A stretch of 64,000 nt of DNA. Source: DTU015 sp964406505 (GTDB lineage Bacteria > Bacillota > Sulfobacillia > Fermentithermobacillales > Fermentithermobacillaceae). Each line of letters starts with the position of its first letter. The first letter of the stretch is position 1. The translations under genes were made by a program, and so were the position numbers. This document shows positions 44,253-52,572 of the stretch, piece after piece. The stretch lies in the NCBI GenBank assembly GCA_964406505.1, contig CAYORX010000003.1, forward strand, positions 70,838 through 134,837, written 5' to 3'. The notes below the pieces were generated by a model. The model ran no database searches. It saw nothing but the letters and a program-made list of their open reading frames with translations, and was not told the DNA's origin.

Positions 44253-45190
44253 CCAACAATAGAAAAGAACCACTATTAGAAATTACTAATCTTAGGATCG
44301 AGTTCAAGGGCAAAGGTAGTGACCCTTTTGTGGCAGTCAATGATGTTTCATTCAATGTCTATAAGGGTGAAACATTTGGACTAGTCGGAGAAACAGGTTC
44401 AGGCAAGACAACCATCGGCAGAGCCATTGTGCGAATCAACCCCACTGCCGCAGGGGAAATTCTGTTTAAGGGCAGAAAAATTAATGGAATAATTTCAAAG
44501 GAATTAGATCGAGAAGTAACTCGCAAAATCCAGATGATTTTCCAAGATCCGATGGCATCACTGAATGAAAGATCAAAAGTTGATTATATTGTTTCCGAAG
44601 GACTTTACAATATAAAAGGTTTCAAAGATGAGCAAGACCGACAAGCAAAAGTATCTAAAGCGCTTTTAGAGGTTGGGTTATTACCAGAATTCGCTTCTCG
44701 TTTTCCCCATGAATTTTCAGGCGGGCAAAGACAGCGGATCGGAGTTGCGCGGGCCCTAATTATGGAACCGGAATTTATAATTGCTGATGAGCCGATATCC
44801 TCCCTTGATGTATCTATTAGGGCTCAAGTACTTAACTTATTATCGGAACTCCAAAAAAGTAGGGGTTTAACATACATGTTTATATCCCATGACCTCTCGG
44901 TCGTGCGTTTTATTGCCGAACGTATCGCAGTAATACATCGAGGAAGAATTGTTGAACTAGCTAAGACTGAAGAATTGTTTAACCATCCGCTCCATCCATA
45001 TACAAGAGCACTTCTTTCGGCAATACCAATTCCGGATCCTAGAATTGAGAAACAGAAGCAAATACTGGTTTATGATCCAGATAGCCATGACTATACAACA
45101 GATAAACCCGAATGGATTGAAATCACTAAGGGCCATTTTGTACTAGCAAACAAGGCGGAAATTCGCAAATACGAAGCGTTGGTTGGATAG
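44249..45190 (+). CDS. Peptide ABC transporter ATP-binding protein (DppF/OppF type)
   Basis: 313 residues. Walker A is VGETGSGKTTIGRAI, the Q-loop IFQDPMASLNERS, the signature FSGGQRQRIGVARALI, Walker B FIIADEPISSLDV and the H-loop MFISHDLSVV. The short C-terminal tail is LHPYTRALLSAIPIPDP. The second ATPase of the importer. Its ATG overlaps the dppD-type stop by four bases. Last gene of the operon, followed by a hairpin terminator. Confidence 0.94.
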   Translation: MTNNRKEPLLEITNLRIEFKGKGSDPFVAVNDVSFNVYKGETFGLVGETGSGKTTIGRAIVRINPTAAGEILFKGRKINGIISKELDREVTRKIQMIFQDPMASLNERSKVDYIVSEGLYNIKGFKDEQDRQAKVSKALLEVGLLPEFASRFPHEFSGGQRQRIGVARALIMEPEFIIADEPISSLDVSIRAQVLNLLSELQKSRGLTYMFISHDLSVVRFIAERIAVIHRGRIVELAKTEELFNHPLHPYTRALLSAIPIPDPRIEKQKQILVYDPDSHDYTTDKPEWIEITKGHFVLANKAEIRKYEALVG

Positions 45191-45201
45191 ATTTAATATT
45201 G

Positions 45202-45235
45202 GGGATATCGTGACTATGTTGTGATATCCCTTTCT
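45202..45235 (+). terminator. Terminator of the peptide-transport operon
   Basis: The hairpin GGGATATC (45202-45209)/GATATCCC (45223-45230) is followed by TTTCT, and lies between convergent genes. Confidence 0.7.
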
Positions 45236-45244
45236 GTATGGCGG

Positions 45245-45709
45245 TTAGTAATAACTTGCTCCGATGCCAAACCAATGATATAGGATCGTAGCTATGATAG
45301 CAATTTGGCCTGCCGACCATAAAAGAATAAATACAGTGCCAGACCCTGAATTTTTGCTGTCTGTTGAAGTTATCTCACTTTGGTTCGATATAAAAGAGTT
45401 ATCTTGTGGCCCATCAGCATCAGAATTTGCAATTTTATCTTCAGGAATTCGACCAGATAAGTTGTTTCGAGTATATTCCAACAAGCTACTTGGTACTTCC
45501 TTTTTGAATGATTGGTGGTGTTTCTGTGGAAACGAGTGTTTTAAGTACATAAGCCATGCCAGAACGATATAAAAAACCATACAAATCGGAAGTAATTGGG
45601 CAGCATAATAAATATTCTCAAAGCCCCACTTTGCCAAAACTAGCGAAAAAAACACCGCAAAACTTGTTGGAAAGAGCCCGTATGCAAACGTTCTCACTGT
45701 TTGCTCCAT
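45245..45709 (-). CDS. Small membrane protein of unknown function
   Basis: 154 residues. Helices lie at about 9-28 (YGLFPTSFAVFFSLVLAKWG) and 33-55 (YYAAQLLPICMVFYIVLAWL). A polar middle of about 70 residues is rich in Ser, Asp and Asn. A C-terminal helix is near 128-146 (FILLWSAGQIAIIATILYHW). I recognise no family. It lies 31 bases downstream... in map terms, between nagA and the peptide operon, on the nagA strand, and may be the second gene of the nagA transcript. The start codon has only CGAAAGG directly before it, so the N-terminus is uncertain. Confidence 0.6.
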   Translation of the reverse strand: MEQTVRTFAYGLFPTSFAVFFSLVLAKWGFENIYYAAQLLPICMVFYIVLAWLMYLKHSFPQKHHQSFKKEVPSSLLEYTRNNLSGRIPEDKIANSDADGPQDNSFISNQSEITSTDSKNSGSGTVFILLWSAGQIAIIATILYHWFGIGASYY

Positions 45710-45740
45710 CCTTTCGTTTAAATCATTAATCGAGAAAATG

Positions 45741-46934
45741 TCAATTCTTTGGGTGGCCTATGACACCGTTTACCACGGTAAACAGCACATTCAGATTATT
45801 ATCCAATACAACAATATCGGCATCTTTTCCTACCCTAAGAGAACCCTTACTATCAAATACTCCAATCTGTTTAGCTGGATTCATTGTAACCATCGGCAAA
45901 ACAAAGTCCAATGACTGACCACACCAATTCATAATATTCTTCATACCATCTAATAAGGTTGCCGTGCTACCTGCAATAGTTCCATTGTGAAGAAAAGCAC
46001 GCCCCTCACGGTCGATTTCTATGGCTTTGCCCAACGAAGTGTAAGAACCGGGTGGTAAACCGGCAGGAGTTATAGCGTCAGATGCTAGATATACCCCACT
46101 CGGAGTTTTCGCCTTTACCATTGCTAAGGCGGCCGCAGGATGAATATGGACTCCATCGCACAGTAATTCCGCTGATATTCTGTCATCAGCAAAAATCGCC
46201 CCAATTATTCCTGGCTCTCTGTGGTGAAATTTCGGCATAGCATTGTAAGTATGAGTAGCGGCTGAGACACCCCAATTGATGGCTGATATACTTTGTTGGT
46301 AGTTAGCTGTGGTATGTCCCGCGGCAACTGTTACCCCCTTATTGAGCAAAAATGAAACTAATTCACACGCTCCGTGTAGCTCAGGGGCTATCGTCATGCG
46401 TTTAATCACGCCTTTTCCAATATCTATCCAATTTGATACAAGTTCGACGGACGGTTCAATCAAATGTTCTGCAGACATGGCACCTTTTTTTCTTGGGTTG
46501 AGAAAAGGTCCTTCAAGATGTAATCCAAGGACGCGTGCTTCCGGAAATGCGATTTGAACTGGAGCAAGTTCTCTGTTTTGTTTACTCATGAAATCACGGA
46601 CACGCCTAACCACTGCTTCCGTTTGCTTAATCGATGTGGCACCTAAGGTAGGCAAAAAGGCAGTGGTACCTTTCTTGGCGAGATGTTGTGCTAAACAAGA
46701 TATCGTGTTTGGTTTTGCCGATGCTATATCAAAACCAAACGACCCATGAAGGTGAAGATCGATCAACCCCGGGATAATGATATTATCACCTACATCAATC
46801 ACATTAGGGCCGAAAACCAGCTTTTTCGTACTAATTTCAACAATTCGTCCACGTAAGATTTTTATGTAACCGCTAAAAGGTCTTGTATCTGCCGGGTAAA
46901 TTTTTGTTGAAACCAGAATAGTTTCATCAATCAC
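45741..46934 (-). CDS. nagA: N-acetylglucosamine-6-phosphate deacetylase
   Basis: 397 residues, amidohydrolase superfamily. GLIDLHLHGSFGFDIA has the HxH metal site, LGLHLEGPFLNPRKKGAM the metal glutamate, VAAGHTTANYQQ and THTYNAMPKFHHREPG further histidines, and YLASDAITPAG the catalytic aspartate. It deacetylates GlcNAc-6-phosphate, the step before NagB (18.8 kb). GTG start with GGAAGTGA upstream. No PTS or GntR regulator neighbours it. Confidence 0.95.
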   Translation of the reverse strand: MIDETILVSTKIYPADTRPFSGYIKILRGRIVEISTKKLVFGPNVIDVGDNIIIPGLIDLHLHGSFGFDIASAKPNTISCLAQHLAKKGTTAFLPTLGATSIKQTEAVVRRVRDFMSKQNRELAPVQIAFPEARVLGLHLEGPFLNPRKKGAMSAEHLIEPSVELVSNWIDIGKGVIKRMTIAPELHGACELVSFLLNKGVTVAAGHTTANYQQSISAINWGVSAATHTYNAMPKFHHREPGIIGAIFADDRISAELLCDGVHIHPAAALAMVKAKTPSGVYLASDAITPAGLPPGSYTSLGKAIEIDREGRAFLHNGTIAGSTATLLDGMKNIMNWCGQSLDFVLPMVTMNPAKQIGVFDSKGSLRVGKDADIVVLDNNLNVLFTVVNGVIGHPKN

Positions 46935-47124
46935 GCCATAGTCACTTCCTAAATTGCTTTAATTTGCTATCAACGTTTGAAATTCTACGATGAGATATAG
47001 AATCCTGCTTTTGAACCGCGGGTATAAAAATTATACGCAATAAAGTGCTGATTCGTGTATTATAGAATTATATGAAAAAGATTTGCTTCTTTATCAAACT
47101 CTACTTAGAAAGGACAATGACTCT

Positions 47125-47847
47125 ATGGACGTCAAAGAAATGTGCATATATCTAATACTGTTTGGATTGATACTTTTATTTAGACGTGTTGTATATAAGA
47201 AAGATTTGTCCTCACTAGGTCTCACGTTAAATAGCAAAAGCATTAATCTTTTTTGGGAAGGTGCTTTTACTGGAGTACTGTATGTAATTGGGTACGTTGT
47301 AATCATATTACTGTTCACTCGGAAACACGTGATATATGGAGATTTATCTTCTTCTGCCCTACATTTAAAAACTGCTTTAATAGCGTGGCTTAGCTTTTTA
47401 CCAGAACTGCTATTTACCGAAACATTGTTTCGTGGTCACATATTACAAGTTTCATTGACAAAGTTTCATCCTTTTGTATCCGTAATTATTACTTCTATCG
47501 CTTATACGATATGTAGTCTCTTTTTCTACACAGATGCTTTTCATTGTGTTTATGCCATTAATTGTTTTTTGCTCTCATCTATACTTTGTTTGATGGCTGT
47601 ATTAAACAGTTCTCTTATGTCTGTTTTGGGTAAAGAAGCAGCTTTTGTAGTTACACAGTTGTTGTTGTTTGGCAGCACCAACGATCTAGAATCTTTGATA
47701 GGTTTTAATGTTGATTCCAACGTTTTAATTGGCGTTCCCACCAATTTAAAGTCTAGCTTCGCATTGACAATAGTTTTGTGCGTGGGTCTAATCATCGAAA
47801 TAAAACACGCTTTACATCATTTCGCCTATGATAGATCTTCTTATTAG
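47125..47847 (+). CDS. CPBP-like polytopic membrane protein (degenerate)
   Basis: 240 residues with about seven hydrophobic segments. SFLPELLFTETLFRGHILQV resembles motif 1 of the CPBP intramembrane protease family, keeping a Glu-x3-Arg (ETLFR), but the second motif (FxxxH) is not evident where HPFVSVIITSIAYTICSLFF lies. It may be a diverged CPBP member or an unrelated membrane protein. ATG 47125 has AAAGGA ten bases upstream; the frame is open from a TTG at 47083. Its codon use looks AT-richer than its neighbours. Confidence 0.55.
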   Translation: MDVKEMCIYLILFGLILLFRRVVYKKDLSSLGLTLNSKSINLFWEGAFTGVLYVIGYVVIILLFTRKHVIYGDLSSSALHLKTALIAWLSFLPELLFTETLFRGHILQVSLTKFHPFVSVIITSIAYTICSLFFYTDAFHCVYAINCFLLSSILCLMAVLNSSLMSVLGKEAAFVVTQLLLFGSTNDLESLIGFNVDSNVLIGVPTNLKSSFALTIVLCVGLIIEIKHALHHFAYDRSSY

Positions 47848-48082
47848 CTTGTAATAATGGTGTAAGCCTTTTATGTACAGAAATGATTGACAAGCTAGGC
47901 ATAAATTTGCTTCATAAGTGAAAAGTAATGATACAATATATAAGTAAGTAGTTGACAGAGTTAATCAGTATTTACCGGCATTGATATCAGTAAACAAACA
48001 GTTGATATAATTCGCTATGAATTCTAGGGTGTTAATGATTTAAATTAGAAGTTTGCCTACAATGCAATCCGGAGGAATCAAT

Positions 48083-48592
48083 ATGCCCAAACCTAATTCC
48101 AGAAAAACATACAAATATAATGATCCTAAACGTCCGTTTACAAAGTTAACGTGGCAGCTAGTGGCTACAATGATAGCTGAGGACAGAGCGACTCCGGCAG
48201 AAATCGCTTCGTTATTTAATAGGGATATTAATCATGTCGCATCTAATCTCAAAGAAGCCCATGTGTCAGGACAGTTAGAGAGCATTATGCGTAATCTTCC
48301 CCAGGGCATCCCTGAACAAAGTTATCGAAATCTTGCATCAAGAGTGTTGGCGGACACTTATAAAGATGCCACAAACCTTAAGCAAATTGAAAAAGGTACC
48401 GCAAAACCTTGTCGAGCCTCGATAGAAACAGCAACGAAGATTAAGAATTTTATCGACTCAGGCTGGGCAGAAACTTTGTGTACTACAGCAAATATTGATC
48501 TAACAGCTTACAAAAACTCTATAGAACAAGAATTAAAAGAGTTTTGGATGAGTGTAGACTCTCCCTTAGTCTGGAAGAATCACGAAAAGTAA
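48083..48592 (+). CDS. Uncharacterised helix-turn-helix-like protein
   Basis: 169 residues, soluble, basic at the N-terminus (PKPNSRKTYKYNDPKRPFTK). TPAEIASLFNRDINHVASNL at about 42-61 has the look of a helix-turn-helix, and the rest is predicted helical with many lysines. No family recognised. GGAGG stands seven bases before ATG 48083; an ATG at 48053 lacks a site. TTGACA at 47887-47892 may belong to its promoter. It stands alone between two other poorly known genes. Confidence 0.6.
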   Translation: MPKPNSRKTYKYNDPKRPFTKLTWQLVATMIAEDRATPAEIASLFNRDINHVASNLKEAHVSGQLESIMRNLPQGIPEQSYRNLASRVLADTYKDATNLKQIEKGTAKPCRASIETATKIKNFIDSGWAETLCTTANIDLTAYKNSIEQELKEFWMSVDSPLVWKNHEK

Positions 48593-48739
48593 ATTCTGCA
48601 AAGTTTTGCTCTAAACCATATTAATCGATATGTTTAAAACCGCTCGCAGTTTTAATTCTATTTACCACATTGTGTTCTTGTTATGATACAATACATTTGG
48701 TTTTCTATGCCCAGGACTCAATGAAGGGGGATGAATCAC

Positions 48740-49036
48740 ATGCGAGGAACGGTCACAATCAAATACACAAGGAAGCTGCCACCTATTTTTGAAGAAACCA
48801 TCAGGGAAGCTAAACCAGACACGAGAATTATCTCGATGAATCCATTGGTTTTGAAACACGATTATGATATCGATGGTTTGCTAAACCTGATTATTGGAAT
48901 TGTTGAGATGGCAAATATCAAAGTGACACAAATTGAATTATTTAGAGATACACCCGATGTATACCAATTGTTCCCCGAAATCGTACCCAGTTATCCAACT
49001 GATATTCAGTCAGAACTTGTTATGGCTCTTGGTTAA
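48740..49036 (+). CDS. Small uncharacterised protein
   Basis: 98 residues: MRGTVTIKYTRKLPPIFEET, then TRIISMNPLVLKHDYDIDG, IIGIVEMANIKVTQIELFRD and a short acidic tail. It appears to be an alpha/beta soluble protein; no family recognised. GGGGG lies nine bases before ATG 48740; ATG 48731 is in frame directly after that site. A hairpin with T-rich tail follows (49063-49095), suggesting a monocistronic unit. Confidence 0.6.
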   Translation: MRGTVTIKYTRKLPPIFEETIREAKPDTRIISMNPLVLKHDYDIDGLLNLIIGIVEMANIKVTQIELFRDTPDVYQLFPEIVPSYPTDIQSELVMALG

Positions 49037-49062
49037 TTGTCGCCAACATAAGCAAAACACCT

Positions 49063-49095
49063 GCGGGCCTTTCTCAAGGCTCGCTTTGCTTTTGC
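49063..49095 (+). terminator. Probable terminator after the 98-residue gene
   Basis: The hairpin GCGGGCCTT-TCTC-AAGGCTCGC is followed by TTTGCTTTTG. Confidence 0.6.
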
Positions 49096-49145
49096 AGGAT
49101 TTCCCTATGTGCTAAACGAAGTTATCACGCATGGAGGTGGATTTA

Positions 49146-50621
49146 ATGAAAATAGCTATTGCAGGCTTTTCAGACGAAACTTGTACCTTTTGCAAAGAAC
49201 CGACTACTATCGAACGATTCGAGCCAGCAACCCAACGCGGCCAGTCAATTATCAACGAAAATCGGGGAATTCCAAATTACATAAACGGATTTCTAAGGGT
49301 ACTTGAAAGTGAAAATGTGAATATAGTGCCAATCGTAAACGCACGGAAAACTCGCGGTGGGTTTTCCAGTTGGCTTACTACAGAATGTTTCGATAAATAT
49401 ACAAATGAGATAGCTGAAGGTTTGAGGCAATCAGGCAAACTCGATGGTGTTCTCCTCTCTCTTCATGGGGCAATGGCGGTAACTGATATACCGAAACCGG
49501 AAGCTGAAATTGTTCGAAGAGTGAGGGAAGCCGTAGGAAATATACCGATAATGGTTACTTTAGACCTTCACGCTAACGAAGACCATGAACTTTGCGAAAC
49601 AGCCGATGCGGTATTCATATTAAAAACATATCCGCATATTGACTCTGAGGAAACCGGAATGATAGCAGCGGAATGCATGATTGAAACAGTGCGTAAAAAT
49701 TTTATACCGACAATGGCTGTCCGTCGTCCGGGAATTGTTTCGGCAAGCATATATCAAGCTTCTGAATATTCCCCGATGAAGGACATTTATGATAAGTGTC
49801 GGGAGTGGGAAAAGCTACCTAACGTTTATTGTGCTTCTGTCGCCCCTGGATATGCTTATGCAGATGTACCGGATATAGGTATGTCAGTGTTTGTGGTAAC
49901 AAACAACGACAAGGAACTAGCAGAAAAAATAGCGCAAGATCTTAGCGATTTCGCTTGGAGTTTAAGAGAATCATTTACTGAGCCACTACCCGATGCTATG
50001 CAAGCTACTCAGATAGCTATGGAGCACATCGCCAAGGGCAATGCTCCTGTGATAATTGCTGATGGGGCTGATAGAATAGGTGACAGCACACATATGCTTA
50101 AGGAATTGTTAGAACAAAAGACCGAAAATTGGGTTATCCCTTGCATTACAGATCCTAACGCCGTTAAATGGCTAGAAACAGAATCGAAAATAGGTGAAAA
50201 AGTTAACCTTTCTATCGGCGGTTGGTATGATGAGCATTCTGGAACCCCGGCAAAAATTGAAGGCACAGTCGAATACATGGGGCGTCCATCTTACACCCTT
50301 GTCGGGCCGATGAGAAAAGGTGCGCCAGTCGAAGAAGGTTTCGTGGCACGTATTAATCTTGGCAAAAATCGCCACGTTGTTGTTGCTGAACATATGCGCG
50401 GCGCTAATGATTCGGCTGGTCTTACCGCAGTTGGACTAGATTATACTACTCTTGACATTATTATATTGAAGGACAGAGTTCACCATAGAGCATTTTGGGA
50501 TAGCGTGTCTGAGATAAACATTAGAACTAGTGTTCCCGGTCAAGGTCCTGCCGATCTTAGCACTTTGAAGTATTACAATGTGCCCGATGATATTTATCCT
50601 ATCGGCAAAAAATGGCGATAA
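49146..50621 (+). CDS. M81-family metallopeptidase (MlrC-like)
   Basis: 491 residues. MKIAIAGFSDETCTFCKEPT begins the N-terminal MlrC domain. LLSLHGAMAVTDIPKPEAEI and VTLDLHANEDHELCETAD carry metal-ligand residues, with TYPHIDSEETGM next. The C-terminal domain (about 290-491) includes GADRIGDSTHMLKELLEQ. The founding member opens microcystin peptides; relatives probably act on small peptides or cyclic amides. ATG 49146 has GGAGGTGG five bases upstream; ATG 49131 overlaps it. Consistent with a peptide-using lifestyle. Confidence 0.9.
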   Translation: MKIAIAGFSDETCTFCKEPTTIERFEPATQRGQSIINENRGIPNYINGFLRVLESENVNIVPIVNARKTRGGFSSWLTTECFDKYTNEIAEGLRQSGKLDGVLLSLHGAMAVTDIPKPEAEIVRRVREAVGNIPIMVTLDLHANEDHELCETADAVFILKTYPHIDSEETGMIAAECMIETVRKNFIPTMAVRRPGIVSASIYQASEYSPMKDIYDKCREWEKLPNVYCASVAPGYAYADVPDIGMSVFVVTNNDKELAEKIAQDLSDFAWSLRESFTEPLPDAMQATQIAMEHIAKGNAPVIIADGADRIGDSTHMLKELLEQKTENWVIPCITDPNAVKWLETESKIGEKVNLSIGGWYDEHSGTPAKIEGTVEYMGRPSYTLVGPMRKGAPVEEGFVARINLGKNRHVVVAEHMRGANDSAGLTAVGLDYTTLDIIILKDRVHHRAFWDSVSEINIRTSVPGQGPADLSTLKYYNVPDDIYPIGKKWR

Positions 50622-50640
50622 AATCTACAAAAATAGAATA

Positions 50641-50681
50641 AAGGCCTAGCAGCAGGCTGTTTGCATAGGCCTTATTTTTTT
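50641..50681 (+). terminator. Terminator of the M81 gene
   Basis: The hairpin AAGGCCTA (50641-50648)/TAGGCCTT (50666-50673) is followed by a run of seven T (50675-50681). Confidence 0.88.
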
Positions 50682-50713
50682 CCGAAGAAAGCGGATCTTT
50701 TGAAAACCAGTCA

Positions 50714-51316
50714 CTAATGAAGAATTGGCGAAAGCCTTTTGTATACTAAAACCGTTGCAAACGATGTAGCTATACCTTTAAGCAAATTAAACGGCACAAC
50801 GGCGTAAATCATCAAGGTTTTGTAATCGACCACATATTTGTTAACTTTACTTCCCATGTTTATAAGTGTATCCAACTCTAGACCAAGAGTTTTAGCGAAT
50901 ACAGGAAACATAAGGTAATAGTTGTTTAAAGTAGCAAAAATGGTCATCGCGATAATACCTAATCCCATACCAACCACAGCGTTTTTGAAAGTTTTGTGCT
51001 TATGATAAACATACCCTGCCACCCATGCTTGCACGCTACCAACCAGAAAATTAGAAAACTCGCCTAACCCGTTGGTGACAGTACCTTCAATCAGTACATT
51101 AAGCAAATTCTTAATGAATTGGACCCAAACACCTGTCATTGGGCCCATAGCAAAAGCCCCCAACAGTGAAGGTAAATCTGAAATATCAAATTTAAGAAAC
51201 GGCGGCGCAAACCAAACAGGTGCTTTAAAGAACATAATGATAAAAGATATTACGCCGAGCACCGCAACTTTCACAAGTGTTCGAGCATGCCATCTTTGAT
51301 TAATGTATTTTTCCAT
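50714..51316 (-). CDS. ribU: Riboflavin ECF transporter S component RibU
   Basis: 200 residues with about six helices. FDISDLPSLLGAFAMGPMTG followed by IKNLLNVLIEGTVTNGLGEF is the RibU substrate-binding signature, and a C-terminal VPFNLLKGIATSFATVLVYK follows. It binds riboflavin and needs the shared EcfAA'T energising module, which is not in the window. Preceded by an FMN riboswitch with terminator, confirming the vitamin assignment. ATG 51316 has GAGGGAGG-like sequence upstream. Confidence 0.95.
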   Translation of the reverse strand: MEKYINQRWHARTLVKVAVLGVISFIIMFFKAPVWFAPPFLKFDISDLPSLLGAFAMGPMTGVWVQFIKNLLNVLIEGTVTNGLGEFSNFLVGSVQAWVAGYVYHKHKTFKNAVVGMGLGIIAMTIFATLNNYYLMFPVFAKTLGLELDTLINMGSKVNKYVVDYKTLMIYAVVPFNLLKGIATSFATVLVYKRLSPILH

Positions 51317-51360
51317 TCTATGTGCCTCCCTCGCTCGCAGTCATTGCACTCCCAACAAAT

Positions 51361-51388
51361 TAAAACCCCGAAGTTGGATCTCCGGGGT
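51361..51388 (-). terminator. FMN-riboswitch expression-platform terminator
   Basis: On the minus strand ACCCCGGAG and CTTCGGGGT form a stem around ATCCAA, followed by TTTTAATTT. It would form when FMN is bound and switch off ribU. Confidence 0.88.
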
Positions 51389-51412
51389 CGGTTTAAGCCA
51401 CCAAGTTACGGC

Positions 51413-51525
51413 ATCTTCTCTCATCCAGACTTTGACTGTCGGCCTTGGAATTTCACCAAGTCGGCTGGAACTCCCAGCTCGCGGGCTATACCGCCGGTGA
51501 GGAATTACACCTCGCCCCGAAGATA
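51413..51525 (-). promoter_or_regulatory. FMN riboswitch (RFN element)
   Basis: The minus strand reads the full RFN consensus: ATCTTCGGGGCGAGGTG, ATTCCTCACCGGCGGTATAG, GCCCGCGAGC, GGTGAAATTCCAAGGCCGAC, AGTCAAAGTCTGGATGAGAG and AAGAT. It binds FMN and controls ribU. Variable stem 3 is short. Confidence 0.98.
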
Positions 51526-51539
51526 CATTCTACTCCTTA

Positions 51540-51568
51540 ATTTTTGCTTCTTTCCAAACAAATGTCAA
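51540..51568 (-). promoter_or_regulatory. ribU promoter
   Basis: TTGACA (51563-51568) and AAAAAT (51540-51545) on the minus strand are 17 bases apart, just before the FMN riboswitch. Confidence 0.6.
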
Positions 51569-51651
51569 GTGATATTATTGAGTAAGCTATGTCTATACTA
51601 AACTGTAAGTACTGCCATCTCTTACATCGATAAGGTATATTTCTAAAATCA

Positions 51652-52140
51652 TTAGTTTATCGGATCGTAAAAGCCGGTGGTCAATACATAGTCCAAAGGC
51701 CCCCCCGACACCGTCTTAAATTCGAGCTTAGGACCCATTAAAAGTAGTTTATCGCCCCGAACGCCTTGCATTTTTGGTACAGTGCATGCTTCAGCCCTTG
51801 TAAGTGTGTTTTCCGGCTTAAATGTCGTATCGGGATAGCCTTGAATGAATCCTTGTTGGATACACAATTTTACAGAATCAAGATATTGTTCTTTTATCTC
51901 GTTTTGATCTGAAAAATTAAACCCTTTATTCTTTCCATTAAGATCTAGTTCAGGATGATTAGCAAGGGAAGAGTGTGCAGGTTTAGCTAACAAATAGCAT
52001 CGATCACAGCGGCCTCACCCGCCGAACACACAGAAATTTTGTGTATGTCCTGTGAAAAATTTACTGAGCAAACACCATCCTCGATATTCACTCCAACTAA
52101 TTTACTTTCTGTTGTAAAAGGGAATTAAAGATTTACCCAG
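51652..52140 (-). pseudogene. Decayed GerMN/S-layer-homology domain gene
   Basis: On the minus strand three frames give pieces of one protein. GKSLIPFYNRK (from 52140) looks like the start of a GerMN domain. In another frame ESKLVGVNIEDGVCSVNFSQ and SAGEAAVIDAIC, ended by TAG at 51987-51989, match the GerMN core and end. In a third frame FSDQNEIKEQYLDSVKLC and GYPDTTFKPENTLTRAEA form an SLH (cell-wall anchoring) domain, ending at 51652. About 30 residues expected inside GerMN are missing. GerMN domains occur in spore-germination and cell-envelope lipoproteins. Frameshifts, stops and a deletion indicate a dead gene; the 113-residue SLH frame is probably not expressed. Confidence 0.7.
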
Positions 52141-52235
52141 ACGATTCTATCGCACCACAAGGGTTTGCCGCTTAATCCCTAATTCAGTAATAATTGCTGT
52201 CTTTAAGACAAATAAGCTGAATACACGCGCTACTC

Positions 52236-52264
52236 TTTACTTTTTAATCGAAACCTGATATATT
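52236..52264 (+). promoter_or_regulatory. serS promoter
   Basis: TTTACT (52236-52241) and TATATT (52259-52264) are 17 bases apart, ending just before the T-box stem I sequence. Confidence 0.6.
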
Positions 52265-52272
52265 CTTCCAAA

Positions 52273-52545
52273 GTCGATGATGAGGATAGTTATCCTAACG
52301 TAGGGCTTTAGAGAGTCGCCGGTTGGTGAAAGGCGATGCCTGAAACTAGGTGAGAGCACCTTTGAGACGTAAGCGCAAAGGTTCAATAAGTATTCTGAAC
52401 CGAATATGCAATACCGGTCCTTCCGTTATCAGGAATTGAGGCTTGTGAGATGTTAGTATCAATATAATTACAAAGTATCTCAAAGCAAACCAGGGTGGCA
52501 CCACGAGCAGGTGTGTCTCGTCCTTGAGACCGCCTGCTTTTTGTT
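52273..52545 (+). promoter_or_regulatory. T-box leader of serS (Ser)
   Basis: GATGAGGATAGTTATCC opens stem I. AGAGAGTCGCCGGTTGGTGA contains the AG bulge and distal loop. A candidate serine specifier AGC lies in GAGAGCACC. The T-box AGGGTGGCACCACG is at 52492-52505. The terminator stem AGCAGG/CCTGCT (52506-52538) is followed by a T-run. Uncharged tRNA-Ser would permit read-through into serS. Confidence 0.95.
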
Positions 52546-52572
52546 TACGCAAATCTCCAAGGGGGTTTAACA

